In this document: piece by piece, positions 25,101 to 37,230 of the stretch | How the letters are laid out: each line of letters opens with the position of its first letter | Numbering within the stretch: the first letter of the stretch is position 1 | From: Sphingomonas sp. A2-49 | GTDB lineage: Bacteria > Pseudomonadota > Alphaproteobacteria > Sphingomonadales > Sphingomonadaceae | Length of the DNA: 64,000 nt | Assembly: GCF_025548555.1 (NCBI RefSeq) | Contig: NZ_JAJLPA010000016.1 | Coordinates: forward strand, 1-64,000 | Direction of reading: 5' to 3' | Made by a program: the position numbers and the translations under genes | The notes under the pieces: generated by a model | What the model saw: only the letters and a program-made list of their open reading frames with translations | Database searches by the model: none | What the model was told of the DNA's origin: nothing

Positions 25101-27014
25101 ATGTTCGTACCGATGATCGCCAGCGTACCCAAGCGCCTCCTGATCGTCGACGACGAACCGGCGATGCACGACAGCTACGTGCGCAGCTTCGCCGTCCGGC
25201 GCGGTGCGGACGGCGAGGCGCTCGACGCGATGGCGGCCGAGCTGTTCGGTGCGCCCGCCCTCGATGCCGCGGACGAGCCGGACGCATTCGCGCTGACGCA
25301 TTGTCACCAGGGGACCGATGCCGTCGCCGCGGTCGCCGCCGCGCGCGCCGCCGGCACCCCCTTCGCCGCCGCGTTCATCGACATCCGCATGCCGCCGGGC
25401 ATCGACGGGCGCGAGACGGCGCGGCGGATCCGCGCGGTCGATCCCGAGATCAACCTGTGCATCGTCACCGGCTTTTCGGATTTCGCGCCGATCGAGATCA
25501 GCCGCGCCGCCGGCCCCACGGACAAGATCTTCTACACCGCCAAGCCGTTCGAGGTGGCCGAGATCGTCCAGACCGCGACCGCGCTCGCGCACCGGTGGCA
25601 GGTCGACCGCGAGCAGGCCGCCGCGCGCGCGCAGCTGGCGGCGCAGGTCGCGCAGCTCGAGGTGCAGGGCGCGGAGCTTGCCGCGAACGAAAGCCGCGCG
25701 CTGCACATGGCGACGCACGATTCGCTCACCGACGCGCCGAACCGGCTCGCCTTCCAGCGCGCGCTCGCCGAACGCGCGCGGCGACCGGGGCTGTTCGCCA
25801 CCGCGATGCTCGATCTCGACCGGTTCAAGCTCGTCAACGATACGCTCGGCCATCTCGCGGGCGATGCGCTGATCCGCGACGTCTACGCCATTCTGCACGC
25901 GCAGGCGCCCGAGGGCGCGGTGGTCGCGCGGCTCGGCGGTGACGAATTCGGCGTCCTGTTCGATTGCGCGGGCGAGGATGCCGCGGTGATGGCCTGCGAC
26001 CGCATCGTCGCCGCCTGCGCCGGTACGCATCAGCTGTTCGGCAATTCGGTGCAGAGCGGCGCATCGGCGGGGCTGGTCGTCGTCGAGGGCGCGGCGGTGT
26101 GCGATCCCGTCGATGCGCTGCGCCGCGCCGACCTCGCGCTCAACGACGCCAAGCGCGCCGGCCGCGGCGTCACCCGCCTGTTCGACGAGACGATGGACGA
26201 AGGCATCCGTTTTCGCCGCCGCATCGAACAGGGGCTGGCGCAGGCGATCGCGCGCGGCGAACTCAGCCTCGTCTACCAGCCCATCGTCAGCCGCGGCGAC
26301 CTGGAGGTGGTGGGGTTCGAGGCGCTGGTGCGCTGGCATACCGAGGATTATGGTGCGCTCAGTCCGGCGACGTTCATCCCGATCGCCGAGGAATCGAACG
26401 TCATCCACGACGTCGGGGACTGGGTCCTCGCCGAGGCGCTCGCGGCGGTCGGGCGATTCCCGGGCCAGTATGTCTCGGTCAATTTCTCGCCGCGCCAGTT
26501 CCGCCGGCACAATTTCGTCGGCCACCTCATGGAAAGCGTCGAGCGCGCCGGCGTCCTGCCCGGCCGCGTGCAGATCGAGATCACCGAAACCGCGATCTTC
26601 GACGACGCCGAACGCGCCGCCGAGACGCTGTACCGGCTGCGCCAGATGGGCTTCCGCATCGCGCTCGACGATTTCGGCACCGGCTATTCCTCGCTCTACA
26701 ACATCCGCAAGTTCGCGCTCGACAGCCTGAAGATCGACCGCAGCTTCATCGACGGCATGGGGCGCGAGCGGGAAAGCGCGGCGATCGTCCATTCGATCAT
26801 CCACCTCGGCCGGGCGCTGGGGCTGGAGGTGATCGCCGAGGGCGTCGAAACCGAGGCGCAGGTGCAGGCGCTGCGGCTGGCGGGTGCCAGCCATCTGCAG
26901 GGATTCTTCTTCTCGCGTCCGGTCGAGCCGCATCTCGCCTTCGAGCTGGCGGACCAGCGTTTCTTCGGCCGCGACCCCGCGCAGGAGCGGCCCTCGACCG
27001 GAACGCGCGGCTGA
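25101..27014 (+). CDS. REC-GGDEF-EAL c-di-GMP signalling protein
   Basis: 637-aa cytoplasmic protein with three domains. The receiver (about residues 10-160) has DDE near the N-terminus, phospho-acceptor D94 in FIDIRMP and K148 in TAKPF. After a coiled-coil linker (about 165-200) comes a diguanylate cyclase with intact GGDEF (279-283), then an EAL phosphodiesterase with FEALVRW (407-409), VNFSPRQF, DDFGTGYSS and EGVE all present. Both activities may work, so the receiver could set the direction. An in-frame ATG at 25113 is an alternative start. It overlaps the histidine kinase by one base. Confidence 0.93.
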   Translation: MFVPMIASVPKRLLIVDDEPAMHDSYVRSFAVRRGADGEALDAMAAELFGAPALDAADEPDAFALTHCHQGTDAVAAVAAARAAGTPFAAAFIDIRMPPGIDGRETARRIRAVDPEINLCIVTGFSDFAPIEISRAAGPTDKIFYTAKPFEVAEIVQTATALAHRWQVDREQAAARAQLAAQVAQLEVQGAELAANESRALHMATHDSLTDAPNRLAFQRALAERARRPGLFATAMLDLDRFKLVNDTLGHLAGDALIRDVYAILHAQAPEGAVVARLGGDEFGVLFDCAGEDAAVMACDRIVAACAGTHQLFGNSVQSGASAGLVVVEGAAVCDPVDALRRADLALNDAKRAGRGVTRLFDETMDEGIRFRRRIEQGLAQAIARGELSLVYQPIVSRGDLEVVGFEALVRWHTEDYGALSPATFIPIAEESNVIHDVGDWVLAEALAAVGRFPGQYVSVNFSPRQFRRHNFVGHLMESVERAGVLPGRVQIEITETAIFDDAERAAETLYRLRQMGFRIALDDFGTGYSSLYNIRKFALDSLKIDRSFIDGMGRERESAAIVHSIIHLGRALGLEVIAEGVETEAQVQALRLAGASHLQGFFFSRPVEPHLAFELADQRFFGRDPAQERPSTGTRG

Positions 27015-27895
27015 TGCGCGCGCCGCTCGGCCGCAGCCTCGACGCGATGCTGGCGCAGCTCAGGACGTTGCGCGAACGGGTCGAGGTGCAGGGCTTCGCG
27101 CTGGGCCGCAGCGACAGCGCGGTCGCGGTGATGCACAATGTCCGCAACGCGCTCAATCCGATCAGCACGATCCTGAGCCGGGGGATCGCCCAGCCGCCGC
27201 CGGTCGACCGTGCCACCGTCGCGCGTGCGCTGGACGAGCTCGCGCGCGACGATCTGTCCCCCGATCGTCGGGCGAAGCTCTCCGCCTTCGCCGCCGCGGC
27301 CTTCGCCGCCGAGGCCGCGGATCGCGAGACGATGCGCGACGAACTCAGGGTCGGGCGCGAGGCGATGGCGCACGTGCTGGAGATCATCGGCGAGCAACAG
27401 CGCTATGCGCACGAGCGCCCCCGCCTCGACCCGTGCGACGTCAGCGCGATCCTCGCCGGCAACGCCGCCATCGCACGCTATGCGGACGGCGCGTCGATCG
27501 CGTTCGGCTTTCCGGCGGAGGCGCCCCTGGTGCTGGCGAACCGCGTCATCCTCAGCCAAGTGATCGGCAACCTGCTCGGCAATGCGGCGGAGGCGATCGT
27601 CGCTTCGGGCCGTGACGGCGGCTCGATCGGCGTGACGATCGACGCCGCTGGCGATGTCGTTCGCGTCCGGATCCGCGACGACGGCGAGGGCTTCGACCCG
27701 GCGGCCGGCGCGACGATGTTCCAGCGCGGCTTCTCGACCCGCGGCCACAAGTCGGGGGGGCTCGGCCTGCACTGGTGTGCGAATGCCATGACCGCGATGG
27801 ACGGCAGCCTGCGGCTGGAGAGCGAGGGCAGGGGGCGGGGCGCCGTGGCGATCCTGACGCTCCGTCCCGCTGTGCCGGTGGCGCTGGCCGCCTGA
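27014..27895 (+). CDS. Soluble histidine kinase paired with the GGDEF-EAL protein
   Basis: 293-aa protein without membrane segments. The putative phospho-accepting His lies in VMHNVRNALNPI (about residues 38-49), an atypical H-box. The ATPase domain has an N-box GNLLGNAAEAI (about 181-191), DDGEGFDP and a G2 box GGLGLHWCANAM. The start codon overlaps the upstream stop (TGATG), so it is translated with the REC-GGDEF-EAL protein and is its likely partner kinase. No sensor domain is obvious in the first 40 residues; the signal is unknown. Confidence 0.82.
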   Translation: MRAPLGRSLDAMLAQLRTLRERVEVQGFALGRSDSAVAVMHNVRNALNPISTILSRGIAQPPPVDRATVARALDELARDDLSPDRRAKLSAFAAAAFAAEAADRETMRDELRVGREAMAHVLEIIGEQQRYAHERPRLDPCDVSAILAGNAAIARYADGASIAFGFPAEAPLVLANRVILSQVIGNLLGNAAEAIVASGRDGGSIGVTIDAAGDVVRVRIRDDGEGFDPAAGATMFQRGFSTRGHKSGGLGLHWCANAMTAMDGSLRLESEGRGRGAVAILTLRPAVPVALAA

Positions 27896-27908
27896 CGGCG
27901 CGCCGGCG

Positions 27909-28259
27909 CTATAGCTGGAGGCCGAAGCGCGGCGCGATCCACGTCATGGCGGCGTAGAGCGCGATGGTGAGGGCGCAGCCCGCGACCAGCGCCGCCCAGA
28001 ATCCGACGCCGTGGCGCAGCAGCGCCGGGATCAGCAGGAACATCGGCAGCGACGGCAGCACGTACCAGAAGGTCGCCCCGGCATGCGCGGCCATCGTTTC
28101 GGGATCGGGCTTGTCGCTCCACAGCCAGATCATGCCCAGCACCGACACCAGCGGCAGCGACGCGACCAGCGCGCCGAAGCCGGGATAGCGCCGCGCGAGC
28201 GTCGAGGCGACGGCGATCAGCGCGCCGGAGATCAATGCCTTGGCGGTGAGGTAGAGCAT
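27909..28259 (-). CDS. DUF3147-family small membrane protein
   Basis: 116-aa integral membrane protein with four hydrophobic helices, starting MLYLTAKALISGALIAVAST and containing ARRYPGFGALVASLPLVSVLGM, which fits DUF3147 (GlpM-like) proteins. Function unknown. It is convergent with the kinase gene and divergent from the lipase-like gene. Longer in-frame upstream sequence is Arg/Pro-rich and overlaps the lipase gene, so I rejected it. Confidence 0.82.
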   Translation of the reverse strand: MLYLTAKALISGALIAVASTLARRYPGFGALVASLPLVSVLGMIWLWSDKPDPETMAAHAGATFWYVLPSLPMFLLIPALLRHGVGFWAALVAGCALTIALYAAMTWIAPRFGLQL

Positions 28260-28365
28260 GGGCTCCTGTAGCCCGCGGCGGCGGCGGCATGAAGCGGATC
28301 GTTCGACAAACGCCGATCCCCGGCATAGCCTCTCCATCGCGGCATCCGCCGCCTGGGGAGGGCGT

Positions 28366-29490
28366 ATGCGGCCATCTATAGCCTCTATCGCGATCTGTGC
28401 GACCGTGTGTCCGGGGGCGGCGGGCGCACAACGCGCCGGGCAGCTGATCGCCGCGGAGCCGGTGCGCACCGCGCCCGCCGGCATGCAGGCTTGGACGATC
28501 GTCTATTGGACCACCGACGGCCGTGGTCGGCCGGCGCGGGTGACGGGGATGGTCGTCGCGCCGCAGGGGGCCACGCCCCGGGTTCCGCGCGACGTGCTGG
28601 CATGGACGCACGGCACGTCGGGCGTCGCCACCCAATGCGCGCCGTCGCTGGCGCCCGGCTTCTGGACGCATTCGCCCGGCCTCGACGGCGTGCGCGAGGG
28701 CTATGTCGTGGTCGCGCCCGACTATCCCGGACTGGGCAGCGCGGGCGTGCATCCGTATCTGGTCGGGCAGGATACCGGCCGTTCCGTGCTCGACGCGGTG
28801 CGTGCGGCGCGATCGATCCCCGCGGCCGCGGCGGGCCGGCGATTTGCGGTGTGGGGCGAATCGCAGGGTGGCCACGCCGCGCTGTGGACCGGCCAGATCG
28901 CGCGAGCCTATGCGCCGGAACTCCAGCTGGTGGGCGTGGCTGCGGCGGCGCCGACGACCGATCTCGTCGCCAACGTCCGGCAGGTACCCGACCGCACGGT
29001 CGGGGCGCTGATGACGGCGTTCATCGGCTACAGCTGGGCCGCGCATTACGGCGCGCCGCTGGCGACGCTGGGCGGTCCGCAGACACGGGCGATCATGACG
29101 CGGCTGGCGAAGAACAATTGCATCAAGCTGGACGCCAGGCCGAAGCTGATGACGATGCTCGGGGTCGCGACGGTGCAGGCGCGGCTGAAGGACCGGGATC
29201 TCGGCACGATCCAGCCATGGGCGCGGCTGGCGCGGCTCAACAGCCCGACGACGACGCCGTTCGGCGTGCCGATGTTGATCGCGCAGAATCCGAAGGACGA
29301 TCTGGTCGCGCCTGCGGTGACGCGCGCCTATGCGCAGGCGCTGTGCCGCGGGGGCGCCCGGCTGCGCTACCTGACGATCGGCGGGTCGGGGCATGCGACC
29401 AGCGCGCGGGATTCGGCGGCCGCGACGCTGCGCTGGATCGGCGACCGCTTCGCCGGCCGGCCGGCACCGAGCGACTGCGGCCGGATCTGA
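28366..29490 (+). CDS. Secreted lipase-like alpha/beta hydrolase
   Basis: 374-aa exported protein with a signal peptide (about residues 1-22, ending AAGAQ). The nucleophile elbow GESQGG (about 165-170) and a late Asp and His (PKDDLVAP, GSGHATSA) give a plausible Ser-Asp-His triad. Early blocks RVTGMVVAP and WTHGTSGV are typical of the secretory lipase (LIP) family. It probably acts on esters or lipids in the periplasm or outside. A GGGAGG site 3-9 bases before the ATG at 28366 supports this start. Confidence 0.85.
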   Translation: MRPSIASIAICATVCPGAAGAQRAGQLIAAEPVRTAPAGMQAWTIVYWTTDGRGRPARVTGMVVAPQGATPRVPRDVLAWTHGTSGVATQCAPSLAPGFWTHSPGLDGVREGYVVVAPDYPGLGSAGVHPYLVGQDTGRSVLDAVRAARSIPAAAAGRRFAVWGESQGGHAALWTGQIARAYAPELQLVGVAAAAPTTDLVANVRQVPDRTVGALMTAFIGYSWAAHYGAPLATLGGPQTRAIMTRLAKNNCIKLDARPKLMTMLGVATVQARLKDRDLGTIQPWARLARLNSPTTTPFGVPMLIAQNPKDDLVAPAVTRAYAQALCRGGARLRYLTIGGSGHATSARDSAAATLRWIGDRFAGRPAPSDCGRI

Positions 29491-29523
29491 CCAGCCGGCG
29501 CAGCGGTCGCGCCGCCGCAATGG

Positions 29524-29552
29524 AAAAGGCCGGGGCGTCGCCACCCCGGCCT
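29524..29552 (-). terminator. Terminator for secE-nusG
   Basis: A perfect 9-bp stem (AGGCCGGGG with CCCCGGCCT) is followed by TTTTCC on the minus strand, 45 bases after the nusG stop. It lies between the convergent lipase-like and nusG genes. Confidence 0.75.
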
Positions 29553-29597
29553 CGCGATCCGCGTGTCACCGGCCGTCCGGACGGGCCGGCGATCGCA

Positions 29598-30134
29598 TTA
29601 CTTGCTGCGTTCGACCTGTTCGAAGTCGAGTTCGACCGGGGTGGCGCGACCGAAGATCGACACCGACACCTTGACCTTGGACTTGTCGAAATCGAGTTCC
29701 TCGACGATGCCGTTGAAGCTCGCGAACGGGCCTTCCAGCACCTTGACCGCGTCGCCGATCTCGTAGTCGACCTTGACCTTGGTCTTGGGGGCCGCCGCCG
29801 CCTCTTCCTTGCTGTTGAGCATGCGCGCGGCCTCGGCCTCGCTGATCGCCTGCGGCTTGCCCATGCTCCCCAGGAAGCCGGTGACCTTGGGCGTATTCTT
29901 GACGAGGTGATAGACGTCGTCGTTCATGTTGAGCTTGGCGAGGACGTAGCCCGGCATGAACTTGCGCTCGACCGCGATCTTCTTGCCGCGGCGTGCCTCG
30001 GTGATCGTCTCGGTCGGAACCTCGATCTGCTCGACCAGCTGTTCCAGCCCGAGCCGTGTCGCCTCGGACATGATCGCGTCGCGGACCTTGCCCTCGAAGC
30101 CCGAATAGGCGTGAATGATGTACCAGCGCGCCAT
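29598..30134 (-). CDS. nusG: Transcription elongation/antitermination factor NusG
   Basis: 178-aa NusG with an NGN domain (MARWYIIHAYSGFEGKVRD start, FMPGYVLAKL near residue 60) and a C-terminal KOW domain (GDAVKVLEGPFASFNGIVEE). It binds RNA polymerase, suppresses pausing and links to Rho or ribosomal S10. secE lies 10 bases upstream. Unusually for bacteria, no rplK follows: the unit ends at a terminator facing the lipase gene. Confidence 0.97.
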   Translation of the reverse strand: MARWYIIHAYSGFEGKVRDAIMSEATRLGLEQLVEQIEVPTETITEARRGKKIAVERKFMPGYVLAKLNMNDDVYHLVKNTPKVTGFLGSMGKPQAISEAEAARMLNSKEEAAAAPKTKVKVDYEIGDAVKVLEGPFASFNGIVEELDFDKSKVKVSVSIFGRATPVELDFEQVERSK

Positions 30135-30144
30135 TGGAAAACCC

Positions 30145-30342
30145 TTACTTCGCGAGCTTGAGCAGCGCCTGGACGACCGCGTTGAAGAACGTGTCGACGC
30201 CCAGGAAGAACAGCGCGAGGACGGTCGTCATGATGACCACCATGACGCCCGTCATGATCGTTTCGCGCCGGGTCGGCCAGACGACCTTCTTGGTCTCGGC
30301 CTGCACCTGACGGATGAATTCGATGGGGGTCGTTTTCGCCAC
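30145..30342 (-). CDS. secE: Preprotein translocase subunit SecE
   Basis: 65-aa single-span SecE with the amphipathic helix FIRQVQAETKKVVWPTRRE and one C-terminal transmembrane helix (about residues 30-50). It clamps SecY in the translocon. It is followed after 10 bases by nusG, the usual pair. Confidence 0.95.
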   Translation of the reverse strand: MAKTTPIEFIRQVQAETKKVVWPTRRETIMTGVMVVIMTTVLALFFLGVDTFFNAVVQALLKLAK

Positions 30343-30547
30343 TGTTTTTTCTCAGAACCCGCTGGAATCACGAAATCCGATTCAGCGGGGCATGAAGGCT
30401 CCGCCGCTTTCCCTGATGTGGGAAACCGGCGAAAGGCCCGTCCTCGCTGTCGGATGGCCCGCGCAGATAGCCCGGCGGGCCGGCGAGCGCAAGTCTGGTG
30501 GCGACGGCGCGCGTCCCGCCGCGGCGGCCGCGCGCATGCGGCGGGGA

Positions 30548-30691
30548 TCAGTGCCCGTAGCGTTTGATGCCGCGGCGGCGCAGCTTTTCGCGTTTTCGCC
30601 GGCGCAGGTAGAGCACCAGCGCGGGCACGCCCACCAATATCAAAACGCCGATGATGGCTAACACGATGGTGTGTCGGGTCGTCTCGTCCAT
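30548..30691 (-). CDS. 47-aa membrane protein of unknown function
   Basis: Small protein with a short polar start (MDETTRHT), one hydrophobic helix (about residues 9-29) and a very basic tail (RRRKREKLRRRGIKRYGH). This gives a cytoplasmic, RNA- or phospholipid-facing tail by the positive-inside rule. It lies between tRNA-Trp and secE on the same strand, 205 bases from secE. Family not recognised. A TATAGG hexamer 7 bases before the ATG could be a promoter for a short or leaderless transcript. Confidence 0.6.
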   Translation of the reverse strand: MDETTRHTIVLAIIGVLILVGVPALVLYLRRRKREKLRRRGIKRYGH

Positions 30692-30791
30692 CCCCACGCC
30701 TATAGCACCGATATCGCGTTCGTCACGTCGCGTCGTGCCGGAAAGGCCTCGGCCGGTCGAATCGGGCCGGACCCGCAAGCGGCGGGGAGAC

Positions 30792-30867
30792 TGGCAGGAG
30801 TGCACGGACTCGAACCGTGGGCCCTCGGTTTTGGAGACCGATGCTCTACCAACTGAGCTACACTCCT
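30792..30867 (-). tRNA. trpT: tRNA-Trp (CCA)
   Basis: A 76-base tRNA with a full cloverleaf: acceptor AGGAGTG paired with CACTCCT, D-arm GCTC-AGTTGGTA-GAGC, anticodon stem TCGGT/ACCGA with 7-base loop CTCCAAA (anticodon CCA), T-arm with GGTTCGAGTCC, and an encoded 3' CCA. It is upstream of the 47-aa gene and secE, a placement also seen in other alphaproteobacteria. Confidence 0.97.
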
Positions 30868-30879
30868 GCAGCGCCGCGC

Positions 30880-30908
30880 CCTCTAGCGCCGTCGGCCGGA
30901 AAGGGCAA
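30880..30908 (-). promoter_or_regulatory. tRNA-Trp promoter
   Basis: On the minus strand -35 TTGCCC (30908-30903), 17-bp spacer and -10 TAGAGG (30885-30880) put the start about 5 bases before the mature tRNA end. Confidence 0.7.
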
Positions 30909-30954
30909 GCCGGCGCGTGGCCGTACGATCCCCGCCATCGGCGCGGAGCGGCGA

Positions 30955-30983
30955 TTGACCGATCGCGCGACTCCACGTATAGG
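30955..30983 (+). promoter_or_regulatory. Strong promoter of the str operon
   Basis: TTGACC (30955-30960), a 17-bp spacer and TATAGG (30978-30983) form one of the best sigma70-like promoters in the window. It predicts a leader of about 155 bases before rpsL. The leader includes a GC-rich palindrome near 31058-31074 and then a run of five T at 31080-31085, possibly an attenuator. Confidence 0.72.
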
Positions 30984-31144
30984 CCCGCCCCGTTCGCCGG
31001 AGCCATCCGGTGGGCAAGCTTGAACATTGCTGGATGCAAAATTGTCGGGGCCGGGGTGGCGCATGCGCTGCCCACGTCCCTTTTTGTATTCCGAAGTGCT
31101 GTGATGGCTCCAGCAAAGTAACCCATTTACGAGGTGAAGGCTTC

Positions 31145-31516
31145 ATGCCGACGATCAACCAGCTGGTCCGCAAGGGCCGCGAACCGCAGAAGGCCAAGTC
31201 CAAGGTCCCTGCGATGGAGCAGAACCCGCAGAAGCGCGGCGTCTGCACCCGCGTCTACACGACGACCCCGAAGAAGCCGAACTCGGCGCTGCGCAAGGTG
31301 GCCAAGGTCCGCCTGACCAACCAGCGCGAAGTCATCAGCTATATTCCGGGCGAAGGCCACAACCTTCAGGAGCACTCGGTGGTCCTGATCCGCGGCGGCC
31401 GCGTGCGCGATCTTCCCGGCGTCCGCTACCACGTCCTGCGCGGCGTGCTCGATACGCAGGGCGTCAAGGATCGTCGCCAGTCCCGCTCCAAGTACGGCGC
31501 CAAGCGTCCGAAGTAA
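31145..31516 (+). CDS. rpsL: Ribosomal protein S12, with arginine at position 88
   Basis: 123-aa S12 of the decoding centre. K43 (TPKKPNS) is the wild-type residue, but the second streptomycin loop reads GGRVRDLPG, with R88 where E. coli and most bacteria have lysine (codon CGC). K88R is a known streptomycin-resistance substitution elsewhere. It is the first gene of the str operon. The start at 31145 ([11 protein letters not shown]) is standard. Confidence 0.97.
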   Translation: MPTINQLVRKGREPQKAKSKVPAMEQNPQKRGVCTRVYTTTPKKPNSALRKVAKVRLTNQREVISYIPGEGHNLQEHSVVLIRGGRVRDLPGVRYHVLRGVLDTQGVKDRRQSRSKYGAKRPK

Positions 31517-31579
31517 GCCGGTCGGCCCTGCCGCCGTGCGGGGCTCGCCCACCAGGCTGAAGTTAGAAAGGTTTTTGAA

Positions 31580-32050
31580 ATGGCACGTCGTCGTCGTCCC
31601 GAAAAGCGGGTCATCCTGCCTGATCCCAAGTTCGGGGATGAGGTCCTCTCGAAGTTCATGAATTCGGTCATGCTCGACGGCAAGAAGTCCGTCGCCGAAC
31701 TGATCGTCTACGGTGCGCTGGAAACCGTCGAGACCCGCGCCAAGCGCGAGCCGATCGGCGTGTTCCACGACGCGCTGAACAACATCAAGCCCGGCATCGA
31801 GGTGCGTTCGCGCCGCGTCGGCGGTGCGACCTACCAGGTTCCTGTCGAGGTGCGTCCCGAGCGTGCCCAGGCACTGGCGATCCGCTGGCTCATCACGGCC
31901 GCCCGCGCGCGCAGCGAGAACACCATGGCCGCCCGCCTGTCGGGCGAGCTGATGGACGCGGCGAACAATCGCGGCAACGCGGTCAAGAAGCGCGAAGACA
32001 CGCATCGCATGGCCGAAGCCAACCGCGCCTTCAGCCACTATCGCTGGTAA
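31580..32050 (+). CDS. rpsG: Ribosomal protein S7
   Basis: 156-aa S7, the primary binder of the 16S rRNA 3' major domain and the str operon repressor in E. coli. Family blocks [23 protein letters not shown] and [18 protein letters not shown] are intact. An 83-base gap to fusA contains a perfect 9-bp hairpin (GTGGGGAGC at 32083-32091 with 32105-32113). Confidence 0.97.
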   Translation: MARRRRPEKRVILPDPKFGDEVLSKFMNSVMLDGKKSVAELIVYGALETVETRAKREPIGVFHDALNNIKPGIEVRSRRVGGATYQVPVEVRPERAQALAIRWLITAARARSENTMAARLSGELMDAANNRGNAVKKREDTHRMAEANRAFSHYRW

Positions 32051-32133
32051 GGCTTGGAAGCCTCGACCTTCTAACCTATATCGTGGGGAGCCGGCGGAAG
32101 CTGCGCTCCCCACATCGCTAAGGAAACACGATC

Positions 32134-34230
<2,097 letters not shown>

Positions 34231-34441
34231 GCCGCGCGGGGCCGGGGCAACCTGGCCCCGAGACGGCGACAGGCCGGCCCTCGGGTCGGCCCGAGCCGAG
34301 CCCGTCCGACGACACCGGATCCACGCCGGTGTCGGCCTCTCCGGCAAAACGGGGAAGGGCTGGCGTTACCCATCATCACCCGCTACACGGCCGCGTTCGC
34401 GTGGCCCCGGCGGCACCGAATTCGAATCAGAAGGTAGGAAC

Positions 34442-35635
<1,194 letters not shown>

Positions 35636-35670
35636 TCGGTCCGGCGCCCCGGCGCCGGCCTGACAGACAG

Positions 35671-35717
35671 CGGCCCGGCTCTCCCCAAAAAAGGAGAGTC
35701 GGGCCGTTGCTATTTTA
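35671..35717 (+). terminator. Intrinsic terminator after tuf
   Basis: A 14-bp stem with one G-U pair (CGGCCCGGCTCTCC with GGAGAGTCGGGCCG, 8-base loop) followed by a T-rich tail. It ends the str operon, so rpsJ begins a new unit. Confidence 0.88.
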
Positions 35718-35885
35718 TGAGGGCTCCGTTAGGGCGCGCCTTCCAAGTTTTACTGAGTTACGGCTCTTTCTCGTCGTCCCGGCCTGGCCGGGATCTCATC
35801 CCGCCGGTCCAGCACCAGCGGCACGAGTCCTCCGCCACGGCGGGGGAGACGGCCGGGGTCGTGCTCCATCGCATCGGTAGGGATC

Positions 35886-36194
35886 ATGGACAGCAATATC
35901 CGCATTCGCCTCAAGGCGTTCGATCATCGCGTGCTCGACCAGGCGACCGGCGACATCGCCGACACCGCGCGTCGTACCGGCGCGCTCATCCGCGGCCCGA
36001 TTCCGCTGCCCACGCGCATCGAGAAGTTCACCGTCAACCGCGGCCCGCACATCGACAAGAAGTCGCGCGAGCAGTTCGAGGTGCGCACCTACAAGCGCAT
36101 GCTCGACATCGTGCAGCCGACCCCGCAGACGGTCGACGCGCTGATGAAGCTCGACCTGGCCGCGGGCGTTGACGTCGAGATCAAGCTGGCGTAA
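35886..36194 (+). CDS. rpsJ: Ribosomal protein S10
   Basis: 102-aa S10 ([15 protein letters not shown] start; [18 protein letters not shown] core), also the NusE partner of NusG. It heads the S10 operon here, after the tuf terminator and a 168-base leader with CCCGG hairpins. A 284-base gap separates it from rplC, much longer than usual. Confidence 0.97.
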   Translation: MDSNIRIRLKAFDHRVLDQATGDIADTARRTGALIRGPIPLPTRIEKFTVNRGPHIDKKSREQFEVRTYKRMLDIVQPTPQTVDALMKLDLAAGVDVEIKLA

Positions 36195-36478
36195 TGGCGC
36201 GCATCCCGCGGTCGACGTCGAGTCCCGCGGGTTTGCCGTTTCCACCCCGGTGGAACGGCCGGTTTGGGAACTCCGCGCAGCGGGGCACCTGACAGACACG
36301 AGATACCGCCGGCCCTTCGGGGTCGGGCCAGCGTCTCCCGTCATGTCCCCGGCAACGGGGGCGACCAGCCCGGGACGGGGCGACGTAACGACAATCGGGC
36401 CGGATGGCGTGTCCTTGGACATGCCGCACGCACGTTCGGGAATGGTCCCGGCGTGCCTCTGTAATGGAGTGATGGATC
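36195..36478 (+). other. Structured leader between rpsJ and rplC, no gene
   Basis: No protein-like frame is present in these 284 bases. Several hairpins are: CCCCG-gcaa-CGGGG near 36353-36362, an 8-bp stem GGCGTGTC-CTTG-GACATGCC (36406-36425, one G-U), and CGGGA-atgg-TCCCG near 36437-36450 nested in a GCACG...CGTGC stem just before rplC. This resembles an autoregulatory mRNA leader. The S10 operon leader of E. coli, bound by L4, sits before rpsJ instead. Confidence 0.45.
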
Positions 36479-37228
36479 ATGCGTACTGGCGTGATCGCGA
36501 AGAAAATGGGTATGACCCGCCTGTTCCAGGATGATGGCCGCCACGTGCCGGTCACCGTCCTGCAGCTCGAAGGCCTCCAGGTCATTGCCCGTCGCGAACA
36601 AGATCGTGATGGCTACACCGCCGTCCAGCTCGGTGCTGGCGTCGCCAAGGCCAAGAATGTCGCCAAGCCGCAGCGCGGCCACTTCGGCAAGGCCGAGGTC
36701 GAGCCCAAGGCGGTCGTCGCCGAATTCCGCGTGACCGAGGACAACCTCCTCGACGTCGGCGCAGAGATTTCGGCAGAGCATTTCGTCGCGGGCCAGCTCG
36801 TCGATATCCAGGGTCGTACCCAGGGTAAGGGCTTCGCCGGCGGCATGAAGCGCTGGAACTTCGGCGGTCTGCGCGCGACGCACGGCGTCTCGGTCTCGCA
36901 CCGTTCGCTCGGTTCGACCGGCCAGCGCCAGGATCCGGGTCGCGTCTTCAAGAACAAGAAGATGGCCGGCCACATGGGCGACAAGTACCGCACGCAGCAG
37001 AACCTCGAGGTCGTCGGCACCGACGCCGAGCGCGGTCTGATCTTCGTCAAGGGCTCGGTCCCGGGATCGAAGGGCGGCTGGCTGTTCGTCAAGGACGCGG
37101 TCAAGGTCAAGGCGCATGCCGAGGCTCCCTATCCCGCCAGCCTGAAGCAGGCTGCCAACAGCAACACCGCAGCCGACACGCCCGTTGAGACGAGCGCGCC
37201 GGAAGCTACCGACGGCCAGGAGGGCTGA
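36479..37228 (+). CDS. rplC: Ribosomal protein L3
   Basis: 249-aa L3, longer than the E. coli 209 aa mainly because of a C-terminal tail rich in Ala, Thr and Glu (from about residue 215). The core keeps [28 protein letters not shown] and MAGHMG. Binds 23S rRNA near the peptidyl transferase centre. Confidence 0.96.
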   Translation: MRTGVIAKKMGMTRLFQDDGRHVPVTVLQLEGLQVIARREQDRDGYTAVQLGAGVAKAKNVAKPQRGHFGKAEVEPKAVVAEFRVTEDNLLDVGAEISAEHFVAGQLVDIQGRTQGKGFAGGMKRWNFGGLRATHGVSVSHRSLGSTGQRQDPGRVFKNKKMAGHMGDKYRTQQNLEVVGTDAERGLIFVKGSVPGSKGGWLFVKDAVKVKAHAEAPYPASLKQAANSNTAADTPVETSAPEATDGQEG

Positions 37229-37230
37229 AC

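Noticed and set aside
34377-34440. tRNA-like TTCGAATC sequence before tuf
   Set aside because: No acceptor or anticodon stem can be built around it. Only the Trp tRNA at 30792-30867 folds fully.
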